Assembly (NCBI RefSeq): GCF_010669305.1 | Contig: NZ_CP048649.1 | Coordinates: 2,914,001 to 2,978,000 of the forward strand | Length of the DNA stretch: 64,000 nt | Direction of reading: 5' to 3' | Origin: Aminipila butyrica | GTDB taxonomy: Bacteria; Bacillota; Clostridia; Peptostreptococcales; Anaerovoracaceae | Part shown: in pieces, positions 44,089 through 52,603 of the stretch | Layout: every line of letters starts with the position of its first letter | Position numbering within the stretch: position 1 is the stretch's first letter | The notes under the pieces: generated by a model | Told to the model about the DNA's origin: nothing | The model's input: only the letters and a program-made list of their open reading frames with translations | Databases searched by the model: none | Position numbers and translations under genes: made by a program

Positions 44089-44871
44089 TTATAAAACAGC
44101 TAACGTTAGTAAACCTGCACATTCAGCTATTGTCAGGGCATAGCCAGATATGTCACCGCTCATGCCCCCCAGCTGCCGTCTGCCATGACCCATCATCAGG
44201 TGATGAACGATGACAGTAATGCCGGCAGCAATGGCTGCTGTCAGCCCTTGCTTTAGCAAAAATGCCGGCAACAGAATCGCCGCTGCTATCATCAGGTTCA
44301 GCACAATACCATACTTCCTGTTGATCTGCTGGTCGTAGCTGGCCTTGTACTGGCTGTGACCGATCGGTACGAAGTTTAGTACCCCATAACCGGAGCATGC
44401 CCTGGATACCAAGGGTATGACCACCAACCCGGTCAATTTCCAGGAAACGTCCTCCATGGGTCCAGCTGCCGGATCCACCGCACACCAAGCAGCAGCGAAA
44501 GATAGGAGAAACAGAATGGCCACACTAATCACGGAAAAAGCGCCCACATGGGAATCTTTCAAAATCCGCTGACGTTCCGCCAAATCTCTCCGAGATAGAA
44601 TGGCATCACAGCAGTCCATGAACCCATCCAAGTGAATAAATCCGCTAATGATAAACGGATAAATTGCCAGTACTGCCGCCTGCAAAGGCAGAGGGATTCC
44701 CACCAGAGCCATGACCCAATACAAGCCGTACCACAAGCCCCCCATCAAAAGGCCAATCAGTGGAAAAAAGACCAGCTGCAAACGCCTCAACTCATTGTCC
44801 CACCACTTGCAAGGGCAGGGCACCGCAAAAAAATTACCCCAAGCCATAAAAAAAGCCGTTAAATACTTCAT
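44089..44871 (-). CDS. cobS: adenosylcobinamide-GDP ribazoletransferase
   Basis: The 260-residue membrane protein starts at 44871 (AAGGAG 6 bases upstream; the TTG just before it is not used). It joins adenosylcobinamide-GDP to alpha-ribazole in the last step of cobalamin assembly. IISGFIHLDGFMDCCDAIL is the conserved CobS motif, with about six helices following and LVSRACSGYGVLNF further on. It sits 20 bases after cobU and 65 before the CobU-CobC fusion, forming the nucleotide-loop assembly operon. Confidence 0.93.
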   Translation of the reverse strand: MKYLTAFFMAWGNFFAVPCPCKWWDNELRRLQLVFFPLIGLLMGGLWYGLYWVMALVGIPLPLQAAVLAIYPFIISGFIHLDGFMDCCDAILSRRDLAERQRILKDSHVGAFSVISVAILFLLSFAAAWCAVDPAAGPMEDVSWKLTGLVVIPLVSRACSGYGVLNFVPIGHSQYKASYDQQINRKYGIVLNLMIAAAILLPAFLLKQGLTAAIAAGITVIVHHLMMGHGRRQLGGMSGDISGYALTIAECAGLLTLAVL

Positions 44872-44891
44872 CAAATACTCCTTGTCATCTG

Positions 44892-45482
44892 CTAAAACGT
44901 CTTATATTCCACCACATTACCAAAAGACACCTCCATGACCCGCTGGCAAGCCTCTGCCAAGGTTCGGTCAATGAGAGCCAAACTTTTTCGATAGGTTTCT
45001 GTCAAAGGATCGTAAGCAGCTGCCTCCCCATATATATAATCCGAAACGAAGACGGTATTACCTGTGCGCCGAGCAAACTCTCGCAGTTCCTCCGCAACCC
45101 GAATTCCGGCATCCAAATCCATGCTTCCGTCTGCTTTGAACATCTCATTAGACAGAAGCGCCGTCACGCTGTCCAAAAGAAATACACCTGCCGGATTTGC
45201 TTTCTCTTCAGCCCCGCTCTGACAAGGTTTCTCTAGGAGCTGTCCCTCTGACACTGGCTTCAAGCAGCACAGAATGTTCTCACTCTGTTCCAGGGTGGTA
45301 AAGCCCCACCCTTCCCGCTCACTGATATGCCGATCAATCCGCTTTAAATCTTCCTCATCCGTTGGCCTCATAGTGGCCAGATAGTACGACACCTTATCCT
45401 GTTCCTTGGCCATCTCTCTGGCGATGGTCTGGGCGTACATCGACTTGCCATTCTTACAGCCGCCGCTGATAAAAACATTCAT
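44892..45482 (-). CDS. cobU: adenosylcobinamide kinase/guanylyltransferase
   Basis: The 196-residue protein carries an intact P-loop GGCKNGKS (residues 7-14) and YYLATMRPTDEEDLKRIDRHISER, the region holding the histidine that accepts GMP in CobU. LLDSVTALLSNEMF is the Walker B part. It phosphorylates adenosylcobinamide and transfers GMP. The C-terminal third diverges from the usual NEVG-type motif (VSDYIYGEAAAYDP). It is first in the operon with cobS and the CobU-CobC fusion. AGGAG precedes the ATG. Confidence 0.88.
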   Translation of the reverse strand: MNVFISGGCKNGKSMYAQTIAREMAKEQDKVSYYLATMRPTDEEDLKRIDRHISEREGWGFTTLEQSENILCCLKPVSEGQLLEKPCQSGAEEKANPAGVFLLDSVTALLSNEMFKADGSMDLDAGIRVAEELREFARRTGNTVFVSDYIYGEAAAYDPLTETYRKSLALIDRTLAEACQRVMEVSFGNVVEYKTF

Positions 45483-45555
45483 GTTTCTGTTCTCCTACTC
45501 TCGTTTAGTCCCGCGTATGCTCTATAGCTTTCATTGTATCATAAATATCTCCAGG

Positions 45556-46431
45556 TTATAATGCCTTTGTGAGAATCTCCACCGCATACTCGACAAACTT
45601 TCTCACAGACGGAGATGCATTATTCAGGGAAGGAAGTGCAATCCCCATCTTAATCACATAAGGCGGCTCTGTGGGCAATGCGATAATATCTTTTCGCCAA
45701 TCTTGTATGCTTATTTCATTCATTAAGCTGACCCCCAGCCCTTTACCCACCATAGCAATAGCTGTAAAAGAATCAAAGGTGGAAAGGTAAATATCTGGTG
45801 TAATTTGAAATTGATCTAAGATTTCAAAAACATCATAATCCTCGCCATGCTCCGGCATAATAAACCGCTCATGCCGAAAGGCTTCAATCGGAAAAACTGT
45901 CTCCCCTGCTAATGGGTGATTTTGAGGTAAAACAGCCAACATTCGATCCTCCATCAGCGGAATCCAATCATAATTCATCGGCTGTGAATCGTTAAAAAAG
46001 GCTACATCGGCAATCTTCGCATCAAGATACCCCATAATTCCTTGCTGGGTCCCTTCAAGAAGCTTAATCCGGATACCTGGGTATTTCTTGCAGAATCCGC
46101 TTATCAACTCGGGCATCCATACGGCCGCCAAGCAATGATAAGAAGCGACGTTTATATTTCCAATAGCCAACCCTTTCATATCCGCCGATAGCTGAAATAA
46201 CCGACTTTCTTGAAGGAGCAGTTCTCGTATGATGGGCAGCAGCATGCTCCCTTCTTGTGTAAGGGTAACCCCTTTTTTGCCACGCTGTAATAGTATGATA
46301 TCAAGTTCCTCTTCCAGTGCCTTTACCAGCTGGCTTACTCCAGATGGTGTATAACCTAACGTGTCGGCTGCTTTTTTCAAGCTGCCGGTATCTGCTGCTG
46401 TAAGAAACGCTTTATATCTTGAAGTGTCCAT
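45556..46431 (-). CDS. LysR-family transcriptional regulator
   Basis: The 291-residue protein starts at ATG 46431 (AAAGGA upstream; the GTG before it is not needed). The N-terminal helix-turn-helix is TGSLKKAADTLGYTPSGVSQL, followed by LLQRGKKGVTLTQEG and a PBP2-type effector domain (VASYHCLAAVWMPELI, FFNDSQPMNYDWIPLM). It is divergent from the DMT-transporter gene across a 324-base gap and probably controls that exporter, a frequent LysR-EamA pairing. Confidence 0.88.
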   Translation of the reverse strand: MDTSRYKAFLTAADTGSLKKAADTLGYTPSGVSQLVKALEEELDIILLQRGKKGVTLTQEGSMLLPIIRELLLQESRLFQLSADMKGLAIGNINVASYHCLAAVWMPELISGFCKKYPGIRIKLLEGTQQGIMGYLDAKIADVAFFNDSQPMNYDWIPLMEDRMLAVLPQNHPLAGETVFPIEAFRHERFIMPEHGEDYDVFEILDQFQITPDIYLSTFDSFTAIAMVGKGLGVSLMNEISIQDWRKDIIALPTEPPYVIKMGIALPSLNNASPSVRKFVEYAVEILTKAL

Positions 46432-46755
46432 CACACCCGTCCTTTCCTTAAGTAAAACTTAACATAAGACCAACAAACTGTAGTTTTACTTTTCAATACC
46501 CCTATTTTATAATATCAATAGCTGTAATGCAAATATAAGATCCGCTTCATCTCTATTGAAGCAGGACTTTGCTGTAGACAGCCTGCATGTAGGGTAGTTC
46601 TATTGTATCGCAAGGACCCCTATGTTATAATAAACGCGCGATGATTTGTATTTTCATAGGCAGCGTTGCTGTAAGGAAGCGGTTATTGAATCATACGGCG
46701 GCTTTGCTTGTATGATATAAGACCACTCCTATTTATTTAGTAAAGGAAGTGTAAT
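46432..46755 (+). promoter_or_regulatory. divergent LysR/DMT control region
   Basis: No gene is present. TTGTAT (46603-46608) and TATAAT (46626-46631) with a 17-base spacer give a promoter for the DMT gene and a leader of about 115 bases. Inverted repeats GCTTCA/TTGAAGC (near 46550) and ATCATAC/GTATGAT (46690-46716) are present. Neither matches a riboswitch class I know. Confidence 0.55.
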
Positions 46756-47694
46756 ATGAATAGCAAAATAAGAGCTAATATTCTATTGCTGTTGACGGCC
46801 CTGATATGGGGTTCCGCTTTCGTTGCACAGATCAAGGGTATGGATAATCTAGGGCCATTCTCTTTTGCCTGTGTGCGAAATCTGGTAGGAGCAGTCTTTC
46901 TCATTCCGGTCATATTCATGCTGGATAAGCTGGAAGAAAAGAACCGTCCACAGGTACCATTAGCAGAGAAAACAGAAGAAGAAAAAAAGGCAGAACGAAA
47001 AGTGCTGATTACCGGCGGTATTTGCTGTGGCCTGGCCTTATTTGTGGCTGGTTCCTTGCAGCAAGTAGGGCTTATGTACACTACCGCAGGAAAGGGCGGC
47101 TTTATCACAGCCCTTTACATAGTTATCGTTCCCCTTTTAGGACTTTTCCTAAAAAAGAAAGTCCGTCCAGTGATTTGGGCTTGTGTAGCTGTGGCTGCTC
47201 TGGGTCTTTATCTGTTGTGCATCAAGGAAGGCTTTACCATTGGCAAGGGAGACTTGTTGATTCTCCTCTGTTCCCTTGGATTTTCAATGCACATTCTAAT
47301 CATCGACCACTTTTCCCCAAAGACAGACGGCGTGCGCATGTCCTGTATCCAGTTCTTTGTAGTAGCCTTTCTGTCGGGCATCGTCATGTTTGCCATAGAA
47401 ACGCCTACTGTTAACAATATCCTCATCTCCTGGATGCCAATTGTGTATTCCGGCGTACTCTCCTCTGGCGTAGCTTATACCTTGCAGATTGTGGCACAAA
47501 AAGATACGGACCCGACCGTAGCATCCCTGCTCCTCAGTCTGGAATCCGTATTTGCTGTTCTTGCTGGTATGATTGTACTCCACGAGGTCCTGTCGGGCCG
47601 TGAAATTCTGGGCTGCATCCTGATGTTTGCTGCCATCATTGTAGCACAGCTTCCTTCCAAGGAAGAGCGCTTGACTCAAACAAATGCACTCTGA
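46756..47694 (+). CDS. DMT-superfamily EamA transporter
   Basis: The 312-residue protein has ten predicted helices in two EamA repeats (LLLTALIWGSAFVAQIKGMDNLGPF cited in part; and LSSGVAYTLQIVAQKDTDPTVASLLLSLESVFAVLAG in part). A charged loop (EEKNRPQVPLAEKTEEEKK) follows the second helix. Members export amino acids, metabolites or drugs. GGAAG precedes the ATG. It is paired with the divergent LysR gene. Confidence 0.9.
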   Translation: MNSKIRANILLLLTALIWGSAFVAQIKGMDNLGPFSFACVRNLVGAVFLIPVIFMLDKLEEKNRPQVPLAEKTEEEKKAERKVLITGGICCGLALFVAGSLQQVGLMYTTAGKGGFITALYIVIVPLLGLFLKKKVRPVIWACVAVAALGLYLLCIKEGFTIGKGDLLILLCSLGFSMHILIIDHFSPKTDGVRMSCIQFFVVAFLSGIVMFAIETPTVNNILISWMPIVYSGVLSSGVAYTLQIVAQKDTDPTVASLLLSLESVFAVLAGMIVLHEVLSGREILGCILMFAAIIVAQLPSKEERLTQTNAL

Positions 47695-47714
47695 TAAAAG
47701 AGTTTGTTTCATCT

Positions 47715-50363
47715 TTATAGAATATTAATATAATCACGTAGGGGGATATCTTTCGCAAAGATATCTCCTTTTGCTTCATCACAGTTGCAATCCATCAGAA
47801 ACGCCAGCTGAGACTGCTCGCTCACCCCGGTGACAATGGAGCCCGCCTGAAAAGATTGGACCATACCCAGGATGGAACGAATCATGGCTGCCGGGAAGTC
47901 CTGGGTCAATAAGCTCGGTCCAAACTTGATATAATCTGCCGGAAGCTGACTCATCTTCCCTAAAGACAAGGTTCTTCCCTGATATTCTCCAATGATGCAG
48001 CTAGACCCCATCTCATGGATGCTGTCGATAAGCTGTCTTAACAGGGATGACTTCTCATACAGCAATTCTTCCGTCACCTCAAAAGAGAGCAGTTCTCCCG
48101 GAATATTGTATCGTTCTTTAATCCGCTTAAATTTATCTATAAATTCCTCCACATTAAAATGGCTCCAATGAAGGGTAATAGATATAGGCATGCAATCTCT
48201 TCCCTTGTCCAGATGCTCCCTTAACAGCCGGCAAACCTCCTCAAATATGAAGGTGTCTAAGCGCATAACCAATCCACGCCGTTCAAAAACACTCAAGTAC
48301 TGTTCCGGCATCAGCGGCCCTTTCTCCGGATGAATCCACACGGCATAAGCATCTCCATTACAAAGAGACCTCTTTTTCAACTGGTAACGCGGGGCGACGA
48401 AAATCTTAAATTCACTGTTTCTGAAAGCTCGATACATGGTCGTCTCCAGCTTTTTCTCAAAGATAATCTTTTCCAACAATTCCCCATCATAATAGGAAAC
48501 AACTACGTTTTCCAGATTCTTTCCATTTTGCTCTTTTAGCGCTAAAGCTGTCCGCCGCTTAATCAAGCCCAAATCCATGGTCACATCTCTGATGACGCAA
48601 ACGCCAAACTCCAATTTAAAGCTGGTCTCTATAATGCACTTGCCCATCTGAACCAGTCTTTTCTCCAACTGCTCCTTTCCCTCATACTTCATGAGAATCA
48701 TCATGTGCTCTGCATAATAACGGCAGAGCAGCTCGTCACCATCAATCCGCTGAGCGATACCCAGAAACATCGTGCGAATCAGTTCATTTCCTCGGATGTG
48801 CCCATATCGTTCACTGTATTGCCCAAAATCCCGCAGATTCGTGTCCACCAGTACATACTGACATTGGACCTGTTTCACCAATTCCTTGGCCTGAAGATCA
48901 AAGTAATAACTGTTCATGCCTCCAGTCACATCGTCCACATAGGCCAGTTCCGCCAAGCCTGCCTTTTCTCCCTGAATCCGTCTAGACTGATAGCGGAATA
49001 CAGACAACAAGAGCAGCAAACAGGCTCCCCAGGCAAGCCCAGCGAACAGCAGCTTTAGCTCCTCTGTACGTAACGTCTCCCCCTTTACCAAACTAATTAG
49101 ATATAAGTCCTCAATCGGCAGCGGCATGTATGCGCCAAACCGACGCTGACCGTCCTCTACAAAATCAAAGGTCCCCGACTGCTTATCCGTCAAATGGTCA
49201 ATTAAAACGGCTTGATTGTATGCCGGATTCAGCTCCAGCGAAGGTTGACTTAAATATTCAAAAAAGTTTTTTTGAGATTTCAGCTCAGGAATTTCCCCTC
49301 TTTTGCCCCAAAGGATATTGCCCGTTTGATCTACGATAACCAAATCCTGACCTTCCAAGTCTCCTGCCGTAAAGATGGAATTGCATAGCTTGTGCAAATC
49401 TAAGATGGTCACCAAGGAGTTGTAGCTATGACCTTCAAATTTTAATTCTTTCATTGGTATTTTATAACTGATAAAAGCTTTGCTATTAAAATAATCTGAA
49501 GCAACAAAAATACCTTCCGACCGGCTATAACTAAAGCTGGTCACTCCTCCTGATCCAGCTACTTTAGCCCCTTCCTGGTTGGATAAAACCCGACCCGCCG
49601 AATCGGCAAAGAAGATGCTTTCATATCCATATTCCATCTGCTCATCCATCAGGTATTGGAGACTTTGCTTCTTATCCAGCTGACCGCCTACAGTAGAAAG
49701 GAGATTTTTCAAAGTAAATAAATTGTGAGAAATGTCCTCCAGTTCCCCCTCAATAAACTGATTGGCGTTTTGACAATCCTGTAGGGTGGCATCAGCTACC
49801 TTGATAAGCCGCTGGTGGTAAAGGTTATAGAAGAAAAGCAAAGAAACTGTCATGCACAGCAGGCAAATAGCTATTGTAATAACCCGATACCTGCTCATGC
49901 GCCTCATGTGCAATTCTTTTCGATGGTCAAACTTGATGCCAAAATTATCTACAAACGGTTTTGGCGGCCTCTTTCTCTCTTTTTTCCGTATATCCTCTAA
50001 CTGCTCCACCCGTTTATGAGAGACATCCTCCATGACAATTTTGATGATGTTGCTATCTTTGCTCTCCAGCAGCTTTATTTCGCACTTAAGAAATTTGTAA
50101 TCCTCTCCGTCAAACAGCATACAGCACTCAAAGGTCTCGCTGCCTTTACCAGTCACCAGCATGTCTTGAAAGAACTCCATCGAAAAGTATTTTTGCAGCT
50201 GTGCCACATCGTTGTCCCGTCCACCATATTCTACAAAATACTGAAAATATTGGCTGGCATCGTATGTGCGACCTTCTCTTCCATCCTTTATCAGAACTAC
50301 GGTCATACTGTCTATATCTACTTCAAGGGTCAAGAAAAACCTTTCCGCCGCTTTGAAAACCAT
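47715..50363 (-). CDS. membrane sensor with catalytically degenerate GGDEF and EAL domains
   Basis: The 882-residue protein has an N-terminal PAS-like region (1-115), membrane helices near 160-181 and 438-456 flanking a dCache-like extracellular sensor, then GGDEF-like (468-625) and EAL-like (632-882) domains. The GGDEF loop reads CRYYAEHMMIL (548-557). The EAL motif is DAYAVW (671-676) and the DDFG metal site is replaced by GEYQG. Neither cyclase nor phosphodiesterase activity is expected, so it may bind c-di-GMP or a protein partner. AAGGAGA lies before the ATG, with a good promoter upstream. The gene stands alone. Confidence 0.85.
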   Translation of the reverse strand: MVFKAAERFFLTLEVDIDSMTVVLIKDGREGRTYDASQYFQYFVEYGGRDNDVAQLQKYFSMEFFQDMLVTGKGSETFECCMLFDGEDYKFLKCEIKLLESKDSNIIKIVMEDVSHKRVEQLEDIRKKERKRPPKPFVDNFGIKFDHRKELHMRRMSRYRVITIAICLLCMTVSLLFFYNLYHQRLIKVADATLQDCQNANQFIEGELEDISHNLFTLKNLLSTVGGQLDKKQSLQYLMDEQMEYGYESIFFADSAGRVLSNQEGAKVAGSGGVTSFSYSRSEGIFVASDYFNSKAFISYKIPMKELKFEGHSYNSLVTILDLHKLCNSIFTAGDLEGQDLVIVDQTGNILWGKRGEIPELKSQKNFFEYLSQPSLELNPAYNQAVLIDHLTDKQSGTFDFVEDGQRRFGAYMPLPIEDLYLISLVKGETLRTEELKLLFAGLAWGACLLLLLSVFRYQSRRIQGEKAGLAELAYVDDVTGGMNSYYFDLQAKELVKQVQCQYVLVDTNLRDFGQYSERYGHIRGNELIRTMFLGIAQRIDGDELLCRYYAEHMMILMKYEGKEQLEKRLVQMGKCIIETSFKLEFGVCVIRDVTMDLGLIKRRTALALKEQNGKNLENVVVSYYDGELLEKIIFEKKLETTMYRAFRNSEFKIFVAPRYQLKKRSLCNGDAYAVWIHPEKGPLMPEQYLSVFERRGLVMRLDTFIFEEVCRLLREHLDKGRDCMPISITLHWSHFNVEEFIDKFKRIKERYNIPGELLSFEVTEELLYEKSSLLRQLIDSIHEMGSSCIIGEYQGRTLSLGKMSQLPADYIKFGPSLLTQDFPAAMIRSILGMVQSFQAGSIVTGVSEQSQLAFLMDCNCDEAKGDIFAKDIPLRDYINIL
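47744..47771 (+). terminator. terminator for the DMT gene inside the convergent gene
   Basis: GATATCTTT (47745-47753) and AAAGATATC (47757-47765) pair around CGC, followed by TCCTTTT. It lies within the last codons of the opposite-strand GGDEF-EAL gene. Confidence 0.5.
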
Positions 50364-50468
50364 ACCAACTTCTCCTTGCTACTAATCGTGCTGCTATTCA
50401 GCTTAATCACAAATATTGTCGAATTATGGTTCTTTCTGTAAAATTATTCCATAATCCACATCAGTATC

Positions 50469-50497
50469 AATATAGCATTGAAACGTTGAAAAGTCAA
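50469..50497 (-). promoter_or_regulatory. promoter of the degenerate GGDEF-EAL gene
   Basis: Minus strand TTGACT (50497-50492) and TATATT (50474-50469), 17-base spacer, about 100 bases before the start codon. Confidence 0.65.
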
Positions 50498-50592
50498 GCT
50501 TTTGTTGGCAAGGCATTAAGTATAACTGAGGAAATAAATTCAAATAATTTGCATAATTTTGTCTATTAAAGAAGCTTCTCAAAAACAACAAA

Positions 50593-50614
50593 ACGGCGGT
50601 TTAATTAACCGCCG
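50593..50614 (-). terminator. terminator after the gamma-glutamylcyclotransferase-like gene
   Basis: CGGCGGTT (50594-50601) pairs with AACCGCCG (50607-50614); TTTTGTTGTTTTT follows on the minus strand. Confidence 0.8.
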
Positions 50615-50617
50615 CCG

Positions 50618-51124
50618 CTAAAGAAATGGATGGCAACTAGTTGAGTCGCCAAGACTTTCATATTTTTTTATAGACAGTTCCCGTTGGGTATCCTGTACCG
50701 CATCGTAGAGGATGTCCTTAATCAGCCCATTGGAATTATACGCGTGAACCAGCGTTTCTATGTAAAACGGGGTGGGCTGGGCCGGCTGGCTGCGCCGTTC
50801 CTCTGGCATAACATAAACCAAGGCCTCCAGAGTCTCCCGTCGGAACTTCACCTGAACCTGCTCCTTCACATACCGACCAGAAATCTTTCCCGCTAAGTCC
50901 ATCGCTCGCTCACAGTGCTTTGTAATATACCACAAAACTACTGGCAAAGTCCCCCCTGAACAAGGCTCAATGTTAATCACGCCTTTATTTTTTCCTCTGA
51001 ATGTCAGCTTATAATCTTCCAGCACGCCTACTCCCAGCAGCTTTGCAAAAGGACATATACGAAACCGCTTATACACGTCCATATTGCTGCCGAAAGCAGC
51101 ATAAAGCTTATAGCTTCGTTTCAT
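50618..51124 (-). CDS. gamma-glutamylcyclotransferase-like protein
   Basis: The 168-residue protein begins YKLYAAFGSNMD followed by RICPFAKLLGVGVLEDYKLTF (cited in part), the substrate-binding start of the GGCT/AIG2 beta-barrel family. LEALVYVM and PFYIETLVHAYN match later family strands. The catalytic Glu is probably in the KEQVQVK or preceding segment but I cannot place it with certainty. The enzymes release 5-oxoproline from gamma-glutamyl amines. A run of G residues before the ATG serves as ribosome site. Confidence 0.8.
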   Translation of the reverse strand: MKRSYKLYAAFGSNMDVYKRFRICPFAKLLGVGVLEDYKLTFRGKNKGVINIEPCSGGTLPVVLWYITKHCERAMDLAGKISGRYVKEQVQVKFRRETLEALVYVMPEERRSQPAQPTPFYIETLVHAYNSNGLIKDILYDAVQDTQRELSIKKYESLGDSTSCHPFL

Positions 51125-51432
51125 TTTTATCCCCCCCTTACACGAATACTTGCTTAAAAAACTCTTCCTTCTCGAATTGACTGAATATTCTAACTTTTCA
51201 TTTATTATAATTCCTTTATAGGAAACATGAAACTCCCTTTTTTAAGCATTTTTCTTACTTTTTCTTTTAATTTCGACATTTGCTTGTTTTTCTACATTTA
51301 ATATAGCTTTTATACATATGGTGAAATTCGTGCTTCGGGTCCTTGCTCTAAGTGTTTCATTTTATACATACCCCTAAATGCTCCAATCAAAACAACATAT
51401 TTCAAGGAAAAATCATTATACCGCGGTCTTTT
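51125..51432. other. 308-bp AT-rich intergenic region
   Basis: No gene is seen. A weak minus-strand promoter (TTGATT, 18 bases, TATAAA near 51355-51385) could drive the GGCT-like gene. Nothing else stands out. Confidence 0.4.
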
Positions 51433-51816
51433 CTATCTGGTAGGAACTACTTCCATCCAATATCCGTCTGGATCAGCAATAAAGTAAATGCCCAGATCCT
51501 GATTTTCAAAGCAGATGATGCCCATCTCTTTATGCTTGCTATAGGCCGCTTCATAATCATCTACCTGAAAGCCTATATGCGACTCATTGTCACCTAAGTT
51601 GTAAGGCTCTTTCCGGTCCCTGTACCAAGTTAATTCCAGAAGCATCGGTTCTTGTGTGCCTTGCCCTTCTTGTGCTCCTAAAAACACGATAGAAAAAGAG
51701 CCGTCAGGAGCCTCTATCGTGCGAATAACCTTTAAGCCTAAAGCTTCCTCATAAAATTTCAATGATTTATCCAGATTTAAAACGGTAATACAGCTGTGAT
51801 ATGCTTTAAATTTCAT
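51433..51816 (-). CDS. VOC-family glyoxalase I-like protein
   Basis: The 127-residue protein has two beta-alpha-beta-beta-beta modules. The metal ligands expected for glyoxalase I are all present: His7, Glu61 (LLELTW), His80 (ESHIGFQV) and Glu122 (YWMEVV). NLDKSLKFYEEALGLKV is the standard entry motif. It may be a true lactoylglutathione-lyase-type enzyme (methylglyoxal detoxification) or another VOC metalloenzyme; many Clostridia lack glutathione, so another thiol could be used. AAGGAG precedes the ATG. Confidence 0.85.
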   Translation of the reverse strand: MKFKAYHSCITVLNLDKSLKFYEEALGLKVIRTIEAPDGSFSIVFLGAQEGQGTQEPMLLELTWYRDRKEPYNLGDNESHIGFQVDDYEAAYSKHKEMGIICFENQDLGIYFIADPDGYWMEVVPTR

Positions 51817-51870
51817 TTTTTTGTTCTCCTTTTCTTTTTTTATTTTCCTATTTTATCATGAATTGGTTAT

Positions 51871-52398
51871 ATGTCAAATTGCAGGACCAACTGTTTCTGG
51901 CAAGCTCAGCCGGTACTTTTAACCAGTATGAAAAATTATTGTTTCACAGATACTATGTCCATGGAAGAGAATTTTGCAAGAAAAAAACAGAATAATTTAA
52001 TGGAAGAATCCGTCAGAGACGCTCAGCCTCTCCGATCCTTTATCATATTTACTATAGGATTTTTAGGTTATGGTATTATTGAAGTGCTCTTTCGAGGATA
52101 TACCCACTGGTCCATGTTGGTCACCGGAGGGGCCTGCCTGTTAACCCTCTGCTATTTAAACGACACTTATCGGGAGGCACCAATTTTGTTGAAGGCCCTG
52201 GTTGGTTCCTTGGTCATCACCGCCTATGAGCTAGCGGTAGGCCTAATCGTCAATCGGTTCTTTCATTTTAATGTATGGGATTACTCCAACCAGCCCTTTG
52301 ACTTTTTAGGGCAAATCTGCCCCCTTTTTACTTTTTTGTGGTTTTTGCTGTGTCTGCCACTGTTGGCTGGAGCCCGATTTTTCTCTCAGAAGAACTGA
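51871..52398 (+). CDS. small membrane protein of the putative ABC permease family (PF06541-like)
   Basis: The protein has up to 175 residues and about four helices. FIIFTIGFLGYGIIEVLFRG and NVWDYSNQPFDFLGQICPLFTFLW are characteristic of a family annotated as putative ABC transporter permeases of unknown cargo. The start is uncertain: no good ribosome site precedes the ATG at 51871, nor the internal ATGs at 51928, 51955, 51961 or 52000. The conserved part begins near residue 50, so a later start is possible. It stands alone between the glyoxalase gene and the liv operon. Confidence 0.7.
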   Translation: MSNCRTNCFWQAQPVLLTSMKNYCFTDTMSMEENFARKKQNNLMEESVRDAQPLRSFIIFTIGFLGYGIIEVLFRGYTHWSMLVTGGACLLTLCYLNDTYREAPILLKALVGSLVITAYELAVGLIVNRFFHFNVWDYSNQPFDFLGQICPLFTFLWFLLCLPLLAGARFFSQKN

Positions 52399-52603
52399 CA
52401 GCTACCTCCTCAAAGTGGCTGTATTGCTTTATTACAGCAAAATTTTACCTCAGCAAATCAAATAAAAAGAATTGTCTGAATTTTATTTAACCAAACAAGT
52501 ATGCACAATTTTATTTGTTTTTGCATCCAAAATTTCTTTACTTTTCTGTAGAAAACAGGTACAATGGAAGGTATCTGAATAGAATATTGAGGAGGAAATT
52601 ATC

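Noticed and set aside
46640..46755. Riboswitch leader of the DMT gene
   Set aside because: Short inverted repeats exist but no conserved core of the guanidine, SAM or other known classes could be recognised.
47296..47712. 138-codon minus-strand frame opposite the DMT gene
   Set aside because: Low-complexity His-rich antisense shadow with no initiation signal.
52399..52603. T-box or amino-acid riboswitch before the liv operon
   Set aside because: The gap is about 200 bases and lacks the T-box consensus and a terminator hairpin; only a weak promoter (TTTACT, 17 bases, TACAAT) is seen.
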